Notes under the pieces: model-generated
Told to the model about the DNA's origin: nothing
Database searches by the model: none
The model's input: only the letters and a program-made list of their open reading frames with translations
In this document: piece by piece, positions 1-9,814 of the stretch
Layout of the letters: each line of letters opens with the position of its first letter
Position numbering within the stretch: the first letter of the stretch is position 1
Made by a program: the position numbers and the translations under genes
Source of the DNA: Deltaproteobacteria bacterium
GTDB taxonomy: Bacteria > Myxococcota_A > UBA9160 > JAJDAL01
NCBI GenBank assembly: GCA_029261875.1
Contig: JAJDAL010000049.1
Coordinates: forward strand, 124,001-188,000
Direction: 5' to 3'
Length of the DNA: 64,000 nucleotides

Positions 1-1
1 C

Positions 2-1732
2 GAGTCTGCGGCACACTTGCAGTCGGCGGGCTTGCAGAACGAAGCGCGCATCTTCGATGACGCCGGCGTCTCGGATCACTTTGCCATCATTCCCACCGGG
101 CAAACGCCGGATCCGTCGATTTCCGGAGACGACAAGCGATTGTTCGATCTCGTCATGCGCCGCTTTCTCGGTGCGTTCCATCCGCCGGCGGTCTGGGAAC
201 GGGTCGAGCGCGTGACGGAAGTGGCGAATCAGCGGTTTCGAACCCGGGCGCGAACCCTGCAGGAACCGGGTTGGCGAGCCGTGCTCGCCGAAGATCGCGA
301 GGACGAAGTGGCGCTGCCGCCCTTGGCGCCCGGACAAACCGAAGCGAGCGGGGTTGCGGTGGGAACGACGGGTGTCGAATCCGAAGCGGACGAGACGAAG
401 CCCCCGGCGCGGATTACGGAAGCGCGTTTGCTCTCCCTGATGGAAAACGCCGGCAAGCAGATCGAAGACGAGGACATTGCCGCGGCCCTCGGAGAAAAGG
501 GGTTGGGAACGCCGGCCACGCGCGCGGATGTGATCGAAAATCTGATTGGGAAGGGGTACGCACTGCGCTCCGGAAAGGCGCTGCGTCCGAGCGTCAAGGG
601 CATTCGACTGATCGACATTCTGCGTCGCATTCAGATCGACCGCCTCGCTTCCGCGGAGCTGACCGGGGAACTCGAACAACACCTGATCGAAGTCGAGCAC
701 GGGACCCGCACGGCCACCCAGTTCATGACGGAGATCACGGATTACACCAAGCAGATCGTCGAGCGCGCCAAGACATTCGGCTACGAAGAACTCTACGAAC
801 ACGATCCGCCGCTCGGCGATTGTCCCAGCTGTGGACGCCCCGTCTATGAGCGCGCCTGGTTCTACCGCTGCAACGAGGTGGAAGGCGCCGAAGAAGATTG
901 TCCTATGCGCTTCTGGAAGGACACGTCGGGCCGGTATCTGGACCGGGAGGCGGTAAGGCAACTGCTGGCGGACGGCAAGACCCACGTGCTCGAAGGCTTC
1001 ACCGCGCGTACGGGGCGAACCTACAAAGGCCATATCGAGCTCAACCGCGAGGAGTGGAAGCTCAAGGTTCGCTCGGCGGGCTGGTCCGAAGGCGAGGGCG
1101 TGAGCGATGCCGTGGAATACGACGTCAACACGGAACCCCTCGCCAAATGTCCCTTCGACGAAGAGTGCAAGGTCGTAGAATCCCCCACGCACTTCATCTG
1201 CGAACGGACGCTGAAAGCCGAACTCGTCAAGGCCGAGAAGGGCAAGGAAGCGGAGGGCGCGGAAGCGAAGGCCAAGACCGAAGTGGCCGAGGAGGAGCAG
1301 GGCCCGAAGAGCTGTGGCTTCAGCTTTCCGAGAACGGTCTGCAAGCGAGAGATTACGCGCGAGGAAGCGGACGTCTATCTCCAGAATCGTCGCACCGATC
1401 TCCTGACCGACTTCACGTCCCGCATGGGGCGTCCGTTTTCCGCCACACTCGTGCTCCGCGACAACGGTCGCCACGGCTTCGAGTTTCCCCCGAGGGCTCC
1501 CCGGGCGGGCAAGGCCGGCGCCAAGAAGGCCGGCAAGAAGGCGGGGACCAAGAAGGCGGGAGCGAAGAAGGCCGGAAAGAAGGCCGCGACCAAGAAGGCG
1601 GCCAAGAAAGCCGGAAGCAAGAAGGCCGCGACCAAGAAGGCCGGCGCGAAAAAGGCGGGAGCGAAGAAGGCGACGCGTCGGAAAGTGTCCGCCAAGAAAG
1701 CCGCTCCGAGTTCCGACGAGAGTGATTCCTAA
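2..1732 (+). CDS. topB: DNA topoisomerase III (type IA), 3' part, with Lys/Ala-rich tail
   Basis: Type IA topoisomerase that relaxes or decatenates DNA through a 5'-phosphotyrosyl intermediate. The gene runs in from the left edge, so the Toprim domain and active-site Tyr are outside the window. Visible near the start is the DHFAIIPT motif typical of the TopB branch, then a GTPATRADVIENLI segment conserved in type IA enzymes. These are followed by a cysteine-containing module (CPSCGRP then CNEV...DCPMRFW) resembling topoisomerase zinc fingers, and by two repeated modules whose FTARTGRTYKG and FTSRMGRPFSA segments match each other. The last 75 or so residues are almost only Lys, Ala and Gly in KKAG/KKAA units, like bacterial histone H1-like tails, presumably for non-specific DNA binding. 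The stop is TAA. Assignment to topo III rather than topo I rests on DHFAIIPT. Confidence 0.88.
   Translation, partial: ESAAHLQSAGLQNEARIFDDAGVSDHFAIIPTGQTPDPSISGDDKRLFDLVMRRFLGAFHPPAVWERVERVTEVANQRFRTRARTLQEPGWRAVLAEDREDEVALPPLAPGQTEASGVAVGTTGVESEADETKPPARITEARLLSLMENAGKQIEDEDIAAALGEKGLGTPATRADVIENLIGKGYALRSGKALRPSVKGIRLIDILRRIQIDRLASAELTGELEQHLIEVEHGTRTATQFMTEITDYTKQIVERAKTFGYEELYEHDPPLGDCPSCGRPVYERAWFYRCNEVEGAEEDCPMRFWKDTSGRYLDREAVRQLLADGKTHVLEGFTARTGRTYKGHIELNREEWKLKVRSAGWSEGEGVSDAVEYDVNTEPLAKCPFDEECKVVESPTHFICERTLKAELVKAEKGKEAEGAEAKAKTEVAEEEQGPKSCGFSFPRTVCKREITREEADVYLQNRRTDLLTDFTSRMGRPFSATLVLRDNGRHGFEFPPRAPRAGKAGAKKAGKKAGTKKAGAKKAGKKAATKKAAKKAGSKKAATKKAGAKKAGAKKATRRKVSAKKAAPSSDESDS
1500..1722 (+). 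repeat. Coding low-complexity Lys/Ala (H1-like) repeat in topB
   Basis: Degenerate GCC-AAG-AAG-GCC style units encode repeated KKAG, KKAA and TKKA motifs. The DNA is a run of near-identical 9-15 bp units, so length differences between strains by slippage would be expected. It is part of the topB reading frame, not a separate element. Confidence 0.8.
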
Positions 1733-1795
1733 GCAAAGTCCGCCGAGTCGAGCTGTCTCAAAGCATCGACACTTCTTTTAAGTCCCGAATTCATA

Positions 1796-1825
1796 TTGTT
1801 TCCGATCGCCGTTTGAGAGTATAAA
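1796..1825 (+). promoter_or_regulatory. Candidate sigma70-type promoter for the DUF1302 gene
   Basis: TTGTTT (1796-1801) and TATAAA (1820-1825) are separated by 18 bp in the 284-bp gap between topB and the outer-membrane protein gene. This is one of the few AT-rich patches here. It would give a leader of about 185 nt. Support is by consensus only. Confidence 0.35.
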
Positions 1826-2016
1826 GGCACCGGTTGGAATGCCGGGGGCTGTGCGCTCGTTCGCGCAAAGAGATGCCAGTTCTCCGGATTCAAACTGTGT
1901 TCTAGGTGCTCCCCCCCGCGCCAAGCCATGGGGGAGGCTCGGAACCGCTCTTGGGGAAGGCGCTTCCGGCGGCTCACGCCACCGCGGATCGCAGAGCAGA
2001 AGACGAAGGAGGGGCG

Positions 2017-5000
2017 ATGGGCCAGCTCTCGCGGCGTTTTGCGATCGGTGCAGCGTTGCTTTTGCTCGTGGGTTTGAGGACCGACACTCAGGCGTTCGAG
2101 TTTTTCGATGGGAACCTGCAGATCCACGGTTTCGGCGAGGTTCAAACGCGCTTCCTCGCGCGAGACTATTCGTCCTCGGACGATTTCGATCTCGCCCAGT
2201 GGTACAACGTTCTCAATATCGAGATCGAAGCCGACATCGCACCGGATGGCTGGGGACCGTTCTCCCTCATCTCAGCGTATGCGCGCATCGAAGCGCGTTA
2301 TGACTGTGTATGGAATCGCGGCTGCGGGACGATGCCGCGGGCGAGCGTGTACGGTGACCGCGCGGAAAAACTCCCGAAGCGCCTCAACGATGGTCGCCGC
2401 ACCGGCCTGACGGGCCAGTCCTTCGACTTCGACTTCCGTAAGTACGCCGGCGTTCCGCGGGACGAACTCGACTTCGCCCATCGATTCAACGGCAGTCACC
2501 AGCGAAACGTCAGTCCGCTGTTCGATGTTCCGGGTTTCGCCACACTGTTCAACGGCGCCGGGAGCGATCAGCTTCTGGGTACGGCCGATGATCCGGCTCC
2601 CTACTACTTCGAGCGCTTCGAAGATTTCCGCTTCGCGGTTCGCGAGGTCGATGGGCCCGAACGGGGGATCGGCACACAAGTGATGGGACCCTGGTTGCCG
2701 AAGAACAAGATCGTTTCGATCGGTTCTCTGCGCAATCTCCCGAACCCGTTTCAGATCGGTGATCTGTCGGCCCTGCAGCGCGCCGGGATCATCCCATCGA
2801 CGACCCAGGACCTGGACACCGGTTTCTTCTCGCAGGTGATCCCCGTCGCGACCGCCACCGCGTATCGACCGGCGCCGACGCTCTACCACGGCAACTGCGA
2901 CCATCTCGGTGCCAAGGATCAAGCCTGCGGCATCTACTACCCCAATCAGGGATTGCAGCGGCTCCTCAACAAGAACGAATTCGACTCCTTCGACCAGAAC
3001 TACACGGAAAACGAACTCGCTTGGAACCGCGGTGCGAGCCAGAGCGACGAGAAAGAGCTCAAAGAATTCTATTTCGACATCGAAATGTTCGATGCGCAGC
3101 TTTGGATGCGCCTCGGCAAGCAGAGCATCGTTTGGGGTAAAACCGAACTCTTCCGCACCACCGACCAATTCAATCCGCAGGACCTCGCCCTGGCCTCCCT
3201 GCCGAGCCTCGAAGAAAGTCGCATCGCCTTGTGGGCCGCCCGTTTCGTTTGGTCCTTCTACGAAGTGGGTCCGCTCGAAGATGTTCGCGCCGAGATCGCC
3301 TTCAACTTCGATCAATTCGAGCCGGCGGATCTCGGACGCTGCGGCGAAGCGTTCACCATCAATATCGTGTGCAGCAAGACCTACGGTCTGTTTGCCCACG
3401 GCGCAGCGGCCCTCGGGGCCGCCGGCGAGGCGCGACCGCCGGATCCCTGGAACGACCTCGAAGGGCTGGAAATCGGCGCGCGGGTCGAATTTCGCCTGGG
3501 TCGGTTCAGCTTCGCGATCACCGACTTCTACGGCTTCGAAGATCTTCCCTACCAGGACAAATTCTTCAGCTACGAGCGCAACGTAGATCCCCTCACGGGC
3601 CGTCCGCGGCAAGCCGGCGCCACCGGGCCCTGCAACGATTTGAGTGGCGACACGCTCACCGGAACCGGCGATAGCCCGGATTGCTTGACCCCGGACGAAG
3701 CGCTCACGATGCATCACGCGAACCTTCAGTTGTTCGCCATGATCTGTTCGACGAGCATCGGCTTCAATGCCCTCGATCCCACGGTTTGCGCCCAGAGTGT
3801 GCTCAACAGTCCCCAGCCCGCGTTGCCCGGAAATCCGTTGGCGCCCACGGTCGCAACGGCCATCGGCGTGATTCTGAGCGGCAACACCCTGGGGAAGGGC
3901 TTCCTCTCCACGCTGGCCGGGACGTGGCTCCAGGGCGGTCTCGGCGCCTTTACGATTCAAGACCATCCCAACGGTCCGAAACTCTTCAGCGGATCGAACG
4001 CTGTCCCCACGGTTCCCGAGGTCGGCACGACTTCCTTCGGTATCCACCAGGCGGGCGCCGCCATCGATGGCGTGGCAAACACCTTCCCGGTCGGTCATGC
4101 GAGCAACTCGGTCTGCGGTGCGCCCTTCAATGGGTGTCTTGCACAAGGGTTGACGGACGAACAGGAAGCCTTCTTCGGCGCGGGCCCGTTCTACGGCCAA
4201 CCCGGCACCACCACCGTGGGGGATTCGACCTTCGTACCACTCACCGAGGGCGGACTCGACATCAACGGTCCCGATCTCCTCAATTCCGAATTCTCGGTCA
4301 TCATGCAATCGGTTCCGGGAATCGAAGGGTCGGGCCTCTATCACGACTCCTTCGATCAAACCATCGCGCAGCCCGGCACCTACGGTTCCGCCGGTGGGCC
4401 GGTGGGGACCCGCTTCGTGAAGGGCCTGGGCTCGATCACCCTGCCGGGTGCGCGTTCGATCACCCACCCCGATTACGACGCCAATGTCGACGGTTGCGTG
4501 GGAACCGCGGCGCAAATTACCGCTGCGACGGGCGGTGGTGTGAACGGCGCGAACCTGACCAATATCGCAACCTGCGCGGGCATGGCGGGCGCACTCCTCC
4601 ACCCGTTCACGAATCAACTCTTTACGAGTGAAATGGCGGCGGTTTCCTGGAACCTGGGTGTGCTGCTCGCCACCCTGTCGTCGCCCCTCGACCTCGACGA
4701 CGACGACATTCCCGATGTGCGGGATCCGATGTTCGATCCCGCAGGCCTTCCCGCACGCGCCAATCCGTTCTTCGTAAGTGCCAGCGCCGTTACGAACGCC
4801 GACGAGTTCGACCCTTCGATCCTTCCCACGAACGACCAGTTCCTCGATCACTGCTCGGTGCGCAAGATTCAACTGTGTAGTTCGATTCGCGCGATCTTTT
4901 CAGTGAGCGGATTGCGGCGCAACGACATCCAGGCGGGCGGCAACGGGAGTTTCGGTCGACGCGACTTCATCTGGCACGGCGGTACGCCGGTCATCCTGCG

Positions 5001-5601
5001 CTACCAGCGTCGCAACGTGCTGGGTGTCTCCATGGACTTTGCGGAGGATTTCACCAAGTCGAACTGGGGCATGGAATTCACCTGGATCGAAGGCGTACCC
5101 CAGGTGAACAACGACGAGTTCGACGGAATCACGGACGTGAACACCTTCAACCTCACGATTTCCGTCGATCGTCCGACCTTCATCAACTTCCTGAATCCCG
5201 GCCGAACCTTTTTCTTCAACAGCCAATGGTTCATCCAGTGGGTCGACGGCTACGAGAACAGCTTCGCGGGCAACGGTCCCCTGAACATCCTCGGAACCTT
5301 CACGGTGCTCTCGGGTTGGTACCAGGACCGCTTGCTGGTGGCCTTCACCGCGGTCCAGGACTTCGAGGGGAAGGGCGGCGGTTTGCTTCCGACCGTGACC
5401 TACCGCTTCAACGAGTCGTTCTCGGCCTCCTTCGGGATCCTGACCTTCTGGGGGCGCCAGCAGGAAGGCCGGATGGCCCTGAATCCGACCGTGCTGCAGA
5501 ACCGCGTCGGCAAGACCGCCTACAAGGACTTCACCGAGAACCTGCTGTCCCTGGTCCGGGATCGCGACGAAGCCTTCGTTCGGATCCGCCACACGTTCTA
5601 A
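2017..5601 (+). CDS. DUF1302-family large outer-membrane protein
   Basis: Predicted outer-membrane beta-barrel of the DUF1302 family, 1194 aa. ATG 2017 is chosen because a strong GAAGGAGGGG ribosome site lies directly upstream and the protein then opens with a Sec signal peptide (hydrophobic core [12 protein letters not shown], likely cleavage after TQA). The body has many alternating aromatic strands and ends in Phe (IRHTF), as barrel proteins do. It is much longer than the usual 500-650 aa of DUF1302 proteins. A middle section of several hundred residues, rich in Gly, Pro, Thr and Asn, looks inserted, and it carries an Asp-rich calcium-site-like stretch near 4690-4740 ([12 protein letters not shown]). 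DUF1302 genes usually sit beside a DUF1329 gene. Here that partner lies beyond glnS on the other strand. Substrate is unknown; lipid or hydrocarbon handling is a common suggestion for the pair. Confidence 0.8.
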   Translation: MGQLSRRFAIGAALLLLVGLRTDTQAFEFFDGNLQIHGFGEVQTRFLARDYSSSDDFDLAQWYNVLNIEIEADIAPDGWGPFSLISAYARIEARYDCVWNRGCGTMPRASVYGDRAEKLPKRLNDGRRTGLTGQSFDFDFRKYAGVPRDELDFAHRFNGSHQRNVSPLFDVPGFATLFNGAGSDQLLGTADDPAPYYFERFEDFRFAVREVDGPERGIGTQVMGPWLPKNKIVSIGSLRNLPNPFQIGDLSALQRAGIIPSTTQDLDTGFFSQVIPVATATAYRPAPTLYHGNCDHLGAKDQACGIYYPNQGLQRLLNKNEFDSFDQNYTENELAWNRGASQSDEKELKEFYFDIEMFDAQLWMRLGKQSIVWGKTELFRTTDQFNPQDLALASLPSLEESRIALWAARFVWSFYEVGPLEDVRAEIAFNFDQFEPADLGRCGEAFTINIVCSKTYGLFAHGAAALGAAGEARPPDPWNDLEGLEIGARVEFRLGRFSFAITDFYGFEDLPYQDKFFSYERNVDPLTGRPRQAGATGPCNDLSGDTLTGTGDSPDCLTPDEALTMHHANLQLFAMICSTSIGFNALDPTVCAQSVLNSPQPALPGNPLAPTVATAIGVILSGNTLGKGFLSTLAGTWLQGGLGAFTIQDHPNGPKLFSGSNAVPTVPEVGTTSFGIHQAGAAIDGVANTFPVGHASNSVCGAPFNGCLAQGLTDEQEAFFGAGPFYGQPGTTTVGDSTFVPLTEGGLDINGPDLLNSEFSVIMQSVPGIEGSGLYHDSFDQTIAQPGTYGSAGGPVGTRFVKGLGSITLPGARSITHPDYDANVDGCVGTAAQITAATGGGVNGANLTNIATCAGMAGALLHPFTNQLFTSEMAAVSWNLGVLLATLSSPLDLDDDDIPDVRDPMFDPAGLPARANPFFVSASAVTNADEFDPSILPTNDQFLDHCSVRKIQLCSSIRAIFSVSGLRRNDIQAGGNGSFGRRDFIWHGGTPVILRYQRRNVLGVSMDFAEDFTKSNWGMEFTWIEGVPQVNNDEFDGITDVNTFNLTISVDRPTFINFLNPGRTFFFNSQWFIQWVDGYENSFAGNGPLNILGTFTVLSGWYQDRLLVAFTAVQDFEGKGGGLLPTVTYRFNESFSASFGILTFWGRQQEGRMALNPTVLQNRVGKTAYKDFTENLLSLVRDRDEAFVRIRHTF

Positions 5602-5623
5602 CCCGAGAGCGAAGCGGTATGCT

Positions 5624-5641
5624 CCCCCCTCGAAAGGGGGG
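5624..5641 (+). promoter_or_regulatory. Hairpin that contains the glnS ribosome-binding site
   Basis: A perfect 7-bp G+C stem (CCCCCCT / AGGGGGG) with a CGAA tetraloop. Its 3' arm, AGGGGGG, is the only Shine-Dalgarno sequence for the GTG start at 5645, three bases downstream. The ribosome site would therefore be paired in the folded mRNA. No T-run follows, so it is not an intrinsic terminator. Confidence 0.5.
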
Positions 5642-5644
5642 CGT

Positions 5645-7333
5645 GTGTCTGCAGGCGAATCGGTTCCGGCCGGAGATTTCATTCGGCAACGCATTCGCGA
5701 CGATGTCGCGGCGGGCAAGAACGAGGGGCGCGTGGTCACGCGTTTTCCCCCGGAGCCCAATGGCTACCTCCACATCGGCCACGCCAAGTCGATCTGCCTG
5801 AATTTCGGCGTCGCAGCGGAGTATTCCGGCCGCTGCCACCTTCGATTCGATGACACCAACCCCAGCGCCGAAGACATCGAATACGTCGAGGCGATCCGGG
5901 AAGACGTCCGTTGGCTCGGGTTCGATTGGGGGGAGCACCTCTACTTCGCTTCGGACTACTACCCGCGGCTCTACGAATTCGCCCTGGAACTGATCCGGAA
6001 GGGCAAAGCCTTCGTCTGCGATCTCAGCTCGGAGCAAATGTTCGAGCGGCGCGGGACGCTGACGGAGCCCGGGATCGAGAGTCCGTTCCGGGGCCGGAGC
6101 GCGGAGGAGAACCTCGCCTTGTTCGAGGGCATGCGGGCCGGGGAGTTCGAAGCCGGTAGTCGCGTGTTGCGGGCCAAGATCGACATGGGTTCGAGCGTGC
6201 TCACCATGCGCGACCCGGTCCTCTACCGCATCCTGCGCGCGACCCACCACCGCACGGGCGACGACTGGTGCATCTATCCGCTATACGATTTCGCCCATGG
6301 CCTCTCGGATGCGCTGGAGGGTGTGACCCACTCGCTCTGCACCCTCGAGTTCGCCGATCACCGGCCGCTCTACGATTGGATCATCCAGCAGCTCGACGCG
6401 CCCCGTCATCCGCAACAGATCGTGTTTGCGCCTTTGAACCTCACCTACCTGGCGCTTTCCAAGCGTGTGCTGCGACGCCTGGTGGAAGAGGGGCACGTGC
6501 GGGGCTGGGACGATCCCCGCATGCCGACCCTCCGCGGCTTGAGAAGACGCGGCTATCCGCCCGCCGCCATCCGCAACTTGTGCCGAGAAGTGGGTGTGGC
6601 CAAGCGCGATGCCACGATTCAACTCGCCCAACTCGAGCACGAGGTGCGCGCGGATCTCAACCGCAGTGCTTCGCGCGCCATGGCGGTGCTGCGCCCGCTT
6701 CGCCTCGTGATCGAAACGGTCCCCGAGGGCGAGGTGGACGAACTCGACGCTGTTAACAATCCGGAAGACGAGAGCCAAGGCACCCGCAAGGTGCCGTTCT
6801 CGCGCGTGGTCTATATCGAACGCGACGATTTTCTCGAAGACCCACCGAAGAAATTCTTCCGCTTGGCGCCCGGCCGTGAGGTGCGCCTGCGCTACGCGTA
6901 CCTCGTGACCTGCACCGGCTTCAGCGTCGACCCGGATACGGGGGAGGTGGTCGAGGTTCGTTGCTCCCACGACCCCGCGAGTCGCGGAGGCAATGCGCCG
7001 GACGGTCGCAAGGTGCGGGGCACCATCCATTGGGTTTCCGCGCAACACGCCCTGGAAGCGGAAGTGCGTCTCTACGATACGCTCTTCACGCGCGAAGACC
7101 CCCTCGACCTGGCGGAGGGGGAAGACATCACCGCGGGCCTCAATCCGGATTCCCTGGAGGTCGTGAATCCCGCGTACGTCGAACCCAGCCTCGGTCAGGC
7201 GGAGCCCGGAGTCTCGCTCCAATTCGAGCGAATCGGTTACTTCGTCGCGGACCCGGACGGCACGCCGGAGCGGCCGGTGTTCAACCGCACTGTGACGTTG
7301 CGGGATACCTGGGCCAAGCTCGCGAAGCAGTAG
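5645..7333 (+). CDS. glnS: Glutaminyl-tRNA synthetase
   Basis: Class I aminoacyl-tRNA synthetase that charges tRNA-Gln with glutamine in the cytoplasm. The protein has 562 aa, the normal size. Near the N-terminus the ATP site reads [16 protein letters not shown] (the HIGH motif), followed by RFDDTNP. The KMSKS-equivalent lysine loop appears as YLALSKR. The C-terminal part shows the anticodon-binding beta-barrel pattern ([25 protein letters not shown]). The GTG start is set by the G-rich ribosome site caught in the hairpin just upstream. The gene sits between the DUF1302 and DUF1329 genes and has no functional link to either. It converges on the DUF1329 gene with 9 bp between stops and no terminator. 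Confidence 0.97.
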   Translation: MSAGESVPAGDFIRQRIRDDVAAGKNEGRVVTRFPPEPNGYLHIGHAKSICLNFGVAAEYSGRCHLRFDDTNPSAEDIEYVEAIREDVRWLGFDWGEHLYFASDYYPRLYEFALELIRKGKAFVCDLSSEQMFERRGTLTEPGIESPFRGRSAEENLALFEGMRAGEFEAGSRVLRAKIDMGSSVLTMRDPVLYRILRATHHRTGDDWCIYPLYDFAHGLSDALEGVTHSLCTLEFADHRPLYDWIIQQLDAPRHPQQIVFAPLNLTYLALSKRVLRRLVEEGHVRGWDDPRMPTLRGLRRRGYPPAAIRNLCREVGVAKRDATIQLAQLEHEVRADLNRSASRAMAVLRPLRLVIETVPEGEVDELDAVNNPEDESQGTRKVPFSRVVYIERDDFLEDPPKKFFRLAPGREVRLRYAYLVTCTGFSVDPDTGEVVEVRCSHDPASRGGNAPDGRKVRGTIHWVSAQHALEAEVRLYDTLFTREDPLDLAEGEDITAGLNPDSLEVVNPAYVEPSLGQAEPGVSLQFERIGYFVADPDGTPERPVFNRTVTLRDTWAKLAKQ

Positions 7334-7342
7334 CGCGAAGGC

Positions 7343-8821
7343 CTAGTGCCCGCGTTCGAGGACGCTCGGGTTTGCGTAGTCGCGCAGTTTTTCGATCGGT
7401 ACGGGGATCGAGGTGTAGTCGTAGGATTCGCGTCGCCAGCCGGTGCCGCCTTCGGCGACCGAGTAGAAGACTTCGGCCACGGGGTCGAACACATTCGAGA
7501 GTCCACCGGTGGGCCATTCGGGATAGTTGGGAACATCCCCGCTGTATTGGTGCGACAGAATGCCGACGTCGAGAATCAAGCGGGATTTGCGACGCGTGAT
7601 GTAGTAGAGCGGCACCTGGGATTGATAGTCGACGTACAGCGTGACGATGGCGACCTGTTCTTCGGGGCGATACGCGATGCCCTCGATGATCGTGGCCCAG
7701 CGAACCTCCCAGCGATCACTCGCAATCGAAAGACCGCTCTCGCCGAAATTGCGGTCGGGATTGGTGGGATACCCGGGGTGGGCGCTGTTGATGGGGGCCA
7801 GGACTTCGCGTTCTCCCCGATAGGTCCAGCTGTAGGCGTTGGGACGAATCGACATGCTCACGAAACCCCGCCGCAAGTGTTCGCTCGACGCCGCGGAGAT
7901 CCCCGAGGTGGGATTGATGGAACCTTCCGGGGAATAGCCGCGGGAACCGAAGGGCAGCCCGCCGCCGCCGGCGTCGCCCCCGACGCGATAGCGCGGTGTG
8001 TACATGCCATCGACCCAGGCGGTGGCCGCCCGTCGCGACTTCCGCATGGTCGGGACGTAGACGAAGGTGGTATCGGGCTCCTGGTAGCGGGTGAGTGCGC
8101 GCTCGGGTCGCAATTGCCGCCACGCGAGATGTCGCGCGTTGAAGGGCTCGTCGAAGTTTCCGCCCGCCACCCAGAGGTAGTCTCCTGCCTCCTGGGTCTT
8201 GTAATCGCTCTTTGGAAGATCCGCGCGGTGGCTCGTTTGAAGCTGAAAGAACGATCCCTCGTAGGTTTCGACGGATCCCAGGCGGCTCGGGAAATCGACC
8301 AGGCGGAAACTGCCGCTCCCGCCGGCCCCGCGGTAGCGGTGCTCGAGATTCCACGCCCAGCGGGCTCCCGCGTCCTTGGCGCTGGTGTCGATGCCGTCCG
8401 GGGGAAAGGGCAGCCCCGCGACGTAATCAACGAGATTTCCGGACGCGTCGAGTTTCGTTTGGCCGCCGAATTGTCGGGTGGCGGTTTCGAAGAACTCCGG
8501 CACCGGGTAGACGCGATGGCAGGGACCGATCTCCATCTTCATGCCTTCGTGGAAGAAGGTTTCGCGGTGGAGCCACACTTCGGGCGGCAAGAGCCTACGC
8601 AGGGCGAGCAGTTGCTCGTGGGTGATCACCATGCCTTCGCGCAACACCGTGGGGCCCGCATCCTGGGCGGCACCGGGCGAACCCAGGGAAAGGGTGGGGC
8701 AGGTGCCGGCCTCCGGCGGGCCTGCGTGGCTGGCGAATGCACTGCAACACACCAGGGCCGCCAGTGCGAGGGAGGTTCCCGTGGGGCGGACTCGGGGATG
8801 CTTCGGGGAGCGGTTGAGCAA
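7343..8821 (-). CDS. DUF1329-family exported protein
   Basis: Periplasmic or outer-membrane-associated DUF1329 protein (492 aa), a LolA-like fold family that usually partners DUF1302 barrels. It starts at TTG 8821, with a good GGAGG site 7 bases upstream. A signal peptide follows (core SLALAALVCCSAFA, cleavage after SHA). Family features seen are many Trp/Tyr strand segments, RRKSR followed by LILDVGILS, and EDYxxIPVP-like ends (YDYTSIPVPIEKLRDY). A long reading frame exists on the opposite strand, but only this strand has a signal peptide, ribosome site and family resemblance. The gene is divergent from the histidine kinase at 8884, so the two may share a control region of about 60 bp. Confidence 0.85.
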   Translation of the reverse strand: MLNRSPKHPRVRPTGTSLALAALVCCSAFASHAGPPEAGTCPTLSLGSPGAAQDAGPTVLREGMVITHEQLLALRRLLPPEVWLHRETFFHEGMKMEIGPCHRVYPVPEFFETATRQFGGQTKLDASGNLVDYVAGLPFPPDGIDTSAKDAGARWAWNLEHRYRGAGGSGSFRLVDFPSRLGSVETYEGSFFQLQTSHRADLPKSDYKTQEAGDYLWVAGGNFDEPFNARHLAWRQLRPERALTRYQEPDTTFVYVPTMRKSRRAATAWVDGMYTPRYRVGGDAGGGGLPFGSRGYSPEGSINPTSGISAASSEHLRRGFVSMSIRPNAYSWTYRGEREVLAPINSAHPGYPTNPDRNFGESGLSIASDRWEVRWATIIEGIAYRPEEQVAIVTLYVDYQSQVPLYYITRRKSRLILDVGILSHQYSGDVPNYPEWPTGGLSNVFDPVAEVFYSVAEGGTGWRRESYDYTSIPVPIEKLRDYANPSVLERGH

Positions 8822-8883
8822 GGACGTTCCTCCACGGACGAATACGCCATTCTATCGTAAGCTGTCTTCGGAGGATGGCCCCC

Positions 8884-9813
8884 GTGGCCCTACGGCGCTC
8901 CATCGGTTTTCGCCTCACGATCGGCATCGTCTTGATCGGATTGGCGGTCGCCCTCGCGGTTGGCTGGCAATTCGTCGTCGTGAGCGATCTCGCACCGGTT
9001 GCGCGCGGACTCACCCGGGTTCATTGGCTGTTGCTGATCCTCGGCACGCTGTTCTTCGCGTTGATCATCACGGGACTCGTTTTGTTGTGTGCCTGGTTGG
9101 TGCGCGAGATGCGACACAATCAGCGCCAGGAAGCCTTCGTAGACGCCGTCACCCACGAAATGAAAACACCCCTGGCCTCCATGCGTCTGTACACCGACAC
9201 GCTGACCCGCCACGACCTCTCAGCGGAAAAAAGGCGCGAATTCCTGGGGCGGATCGAAAAAGACCTCGATCGGCTCGACCGCACCGTCACCCAGGTTCTG
9301 GCCGCCGGCCGGTCCGCAGAGCCCGAGCGCAAAGCGACCCGCGACCGCATTGCGTTGGTCAAGCTGTTGAGCGATTGCATTGCCGAAATCTGCTCCCAAC
9401 ACGAGCTTCCCCCGGAAGCGGTACGACTCGAGGCCGAACAGGGGCCCACGGTATCCGGCGATTCAGCGGAGTTGGGCTTCGTGTTTCACAACTTGCTCGA
9501 AAATGCGGTGAAGTATTCGAATCGCCCGGTTCGGGTTCGCGTCGGAGTGGAAAGCGTGGGGACGCGTCGGGTGCAGGTGGAGATCGCGGATCAAGGCATC
9601 GGCATCCCGCCACGGGAGCTTCGGAAGATTTTTCAGCGCTTCTATCGTGTGGGTCTCGATGTTCAGCGAAAGGCCGTGGGGTTGGGATTGGGCTTGTTCA
9701 TCGTTCGAAACCTGGTTCGCCGTCAGGGGGGCAAAGTGTCGGCCTCCAGCGAAGGGCTGGGTCGCGGCAGTCGCTTCGTCGTCACGTTGCGCGCAATTCC
9801 GCCGGCGGCTTAG
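8884..9813 (+). CDS. Two-component sensor histidine kinase
   Basis: Inner-membrane sensor kinase (309 aa from GTG 8884). An ATG exists at 8875, but the GGAGG ribosome site (8870-8874) touches it, while its spacing to GTG 8884 is ideal. There are two membrane helices close together (about residues 10-30 and 48-72) with only a short periplasmic loop, so the kinase probably senses the membrane or a partner protein. They are followed by a HisKA H-box (VTHEMKTPLASM), an N-box (ENAVKYS), a G1 box (ADQGIGIP) and a G2 box (GLGLGLFIV). The stop lies 1 bp before the response-regulator GTG, so the two form one operon. The stimulus is unknown. Confidence 0.93.
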   Translation: MALRRSIGFRLTIGIVLIGLAVALAVGWQFVVVSDLAPVARGLTRVHWLLLILGTLFFALIITGLVLLCAWLVREMRHNQRQEAFVDAVTHEMKTPLASMRLYTDTLTRHDLSAEKRREFLGRIEKDLDRLDRTVTQVLAAGRSAEPERKATRDRIALVKLLSDCIAEICSQHELPPEAVRLEAEQGPTVSGDSAELGFVFHNLLENAVKYSNRPVRVRVGVESVGTRRVQVEIADQGIGIPPRELRKIFQRFYRVGLDVQRKAVGLGLGLFIVRNLVRRQGGKVSASSEGLGRGSRFVVTLRAIPPAA

Positions 9814-9814
9814 G

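Noticed and set aside
2272..4872. Open frame of 866 codons on the minus strand opposite the DUF1302 gene
   Set aside because: High-GC antisense shadow. No family motif, ribosome site or signal, while the plus strand has a signal peptide and barrel pattern.
7346..8860. Open frame of 504 codons on the plus strand opposite the DUF1329 gene
   Set aside because: Low-complexity Gly/Ala/Arg composition and no start signal. The minus strand has signal peptide, GGAGG site and family features.
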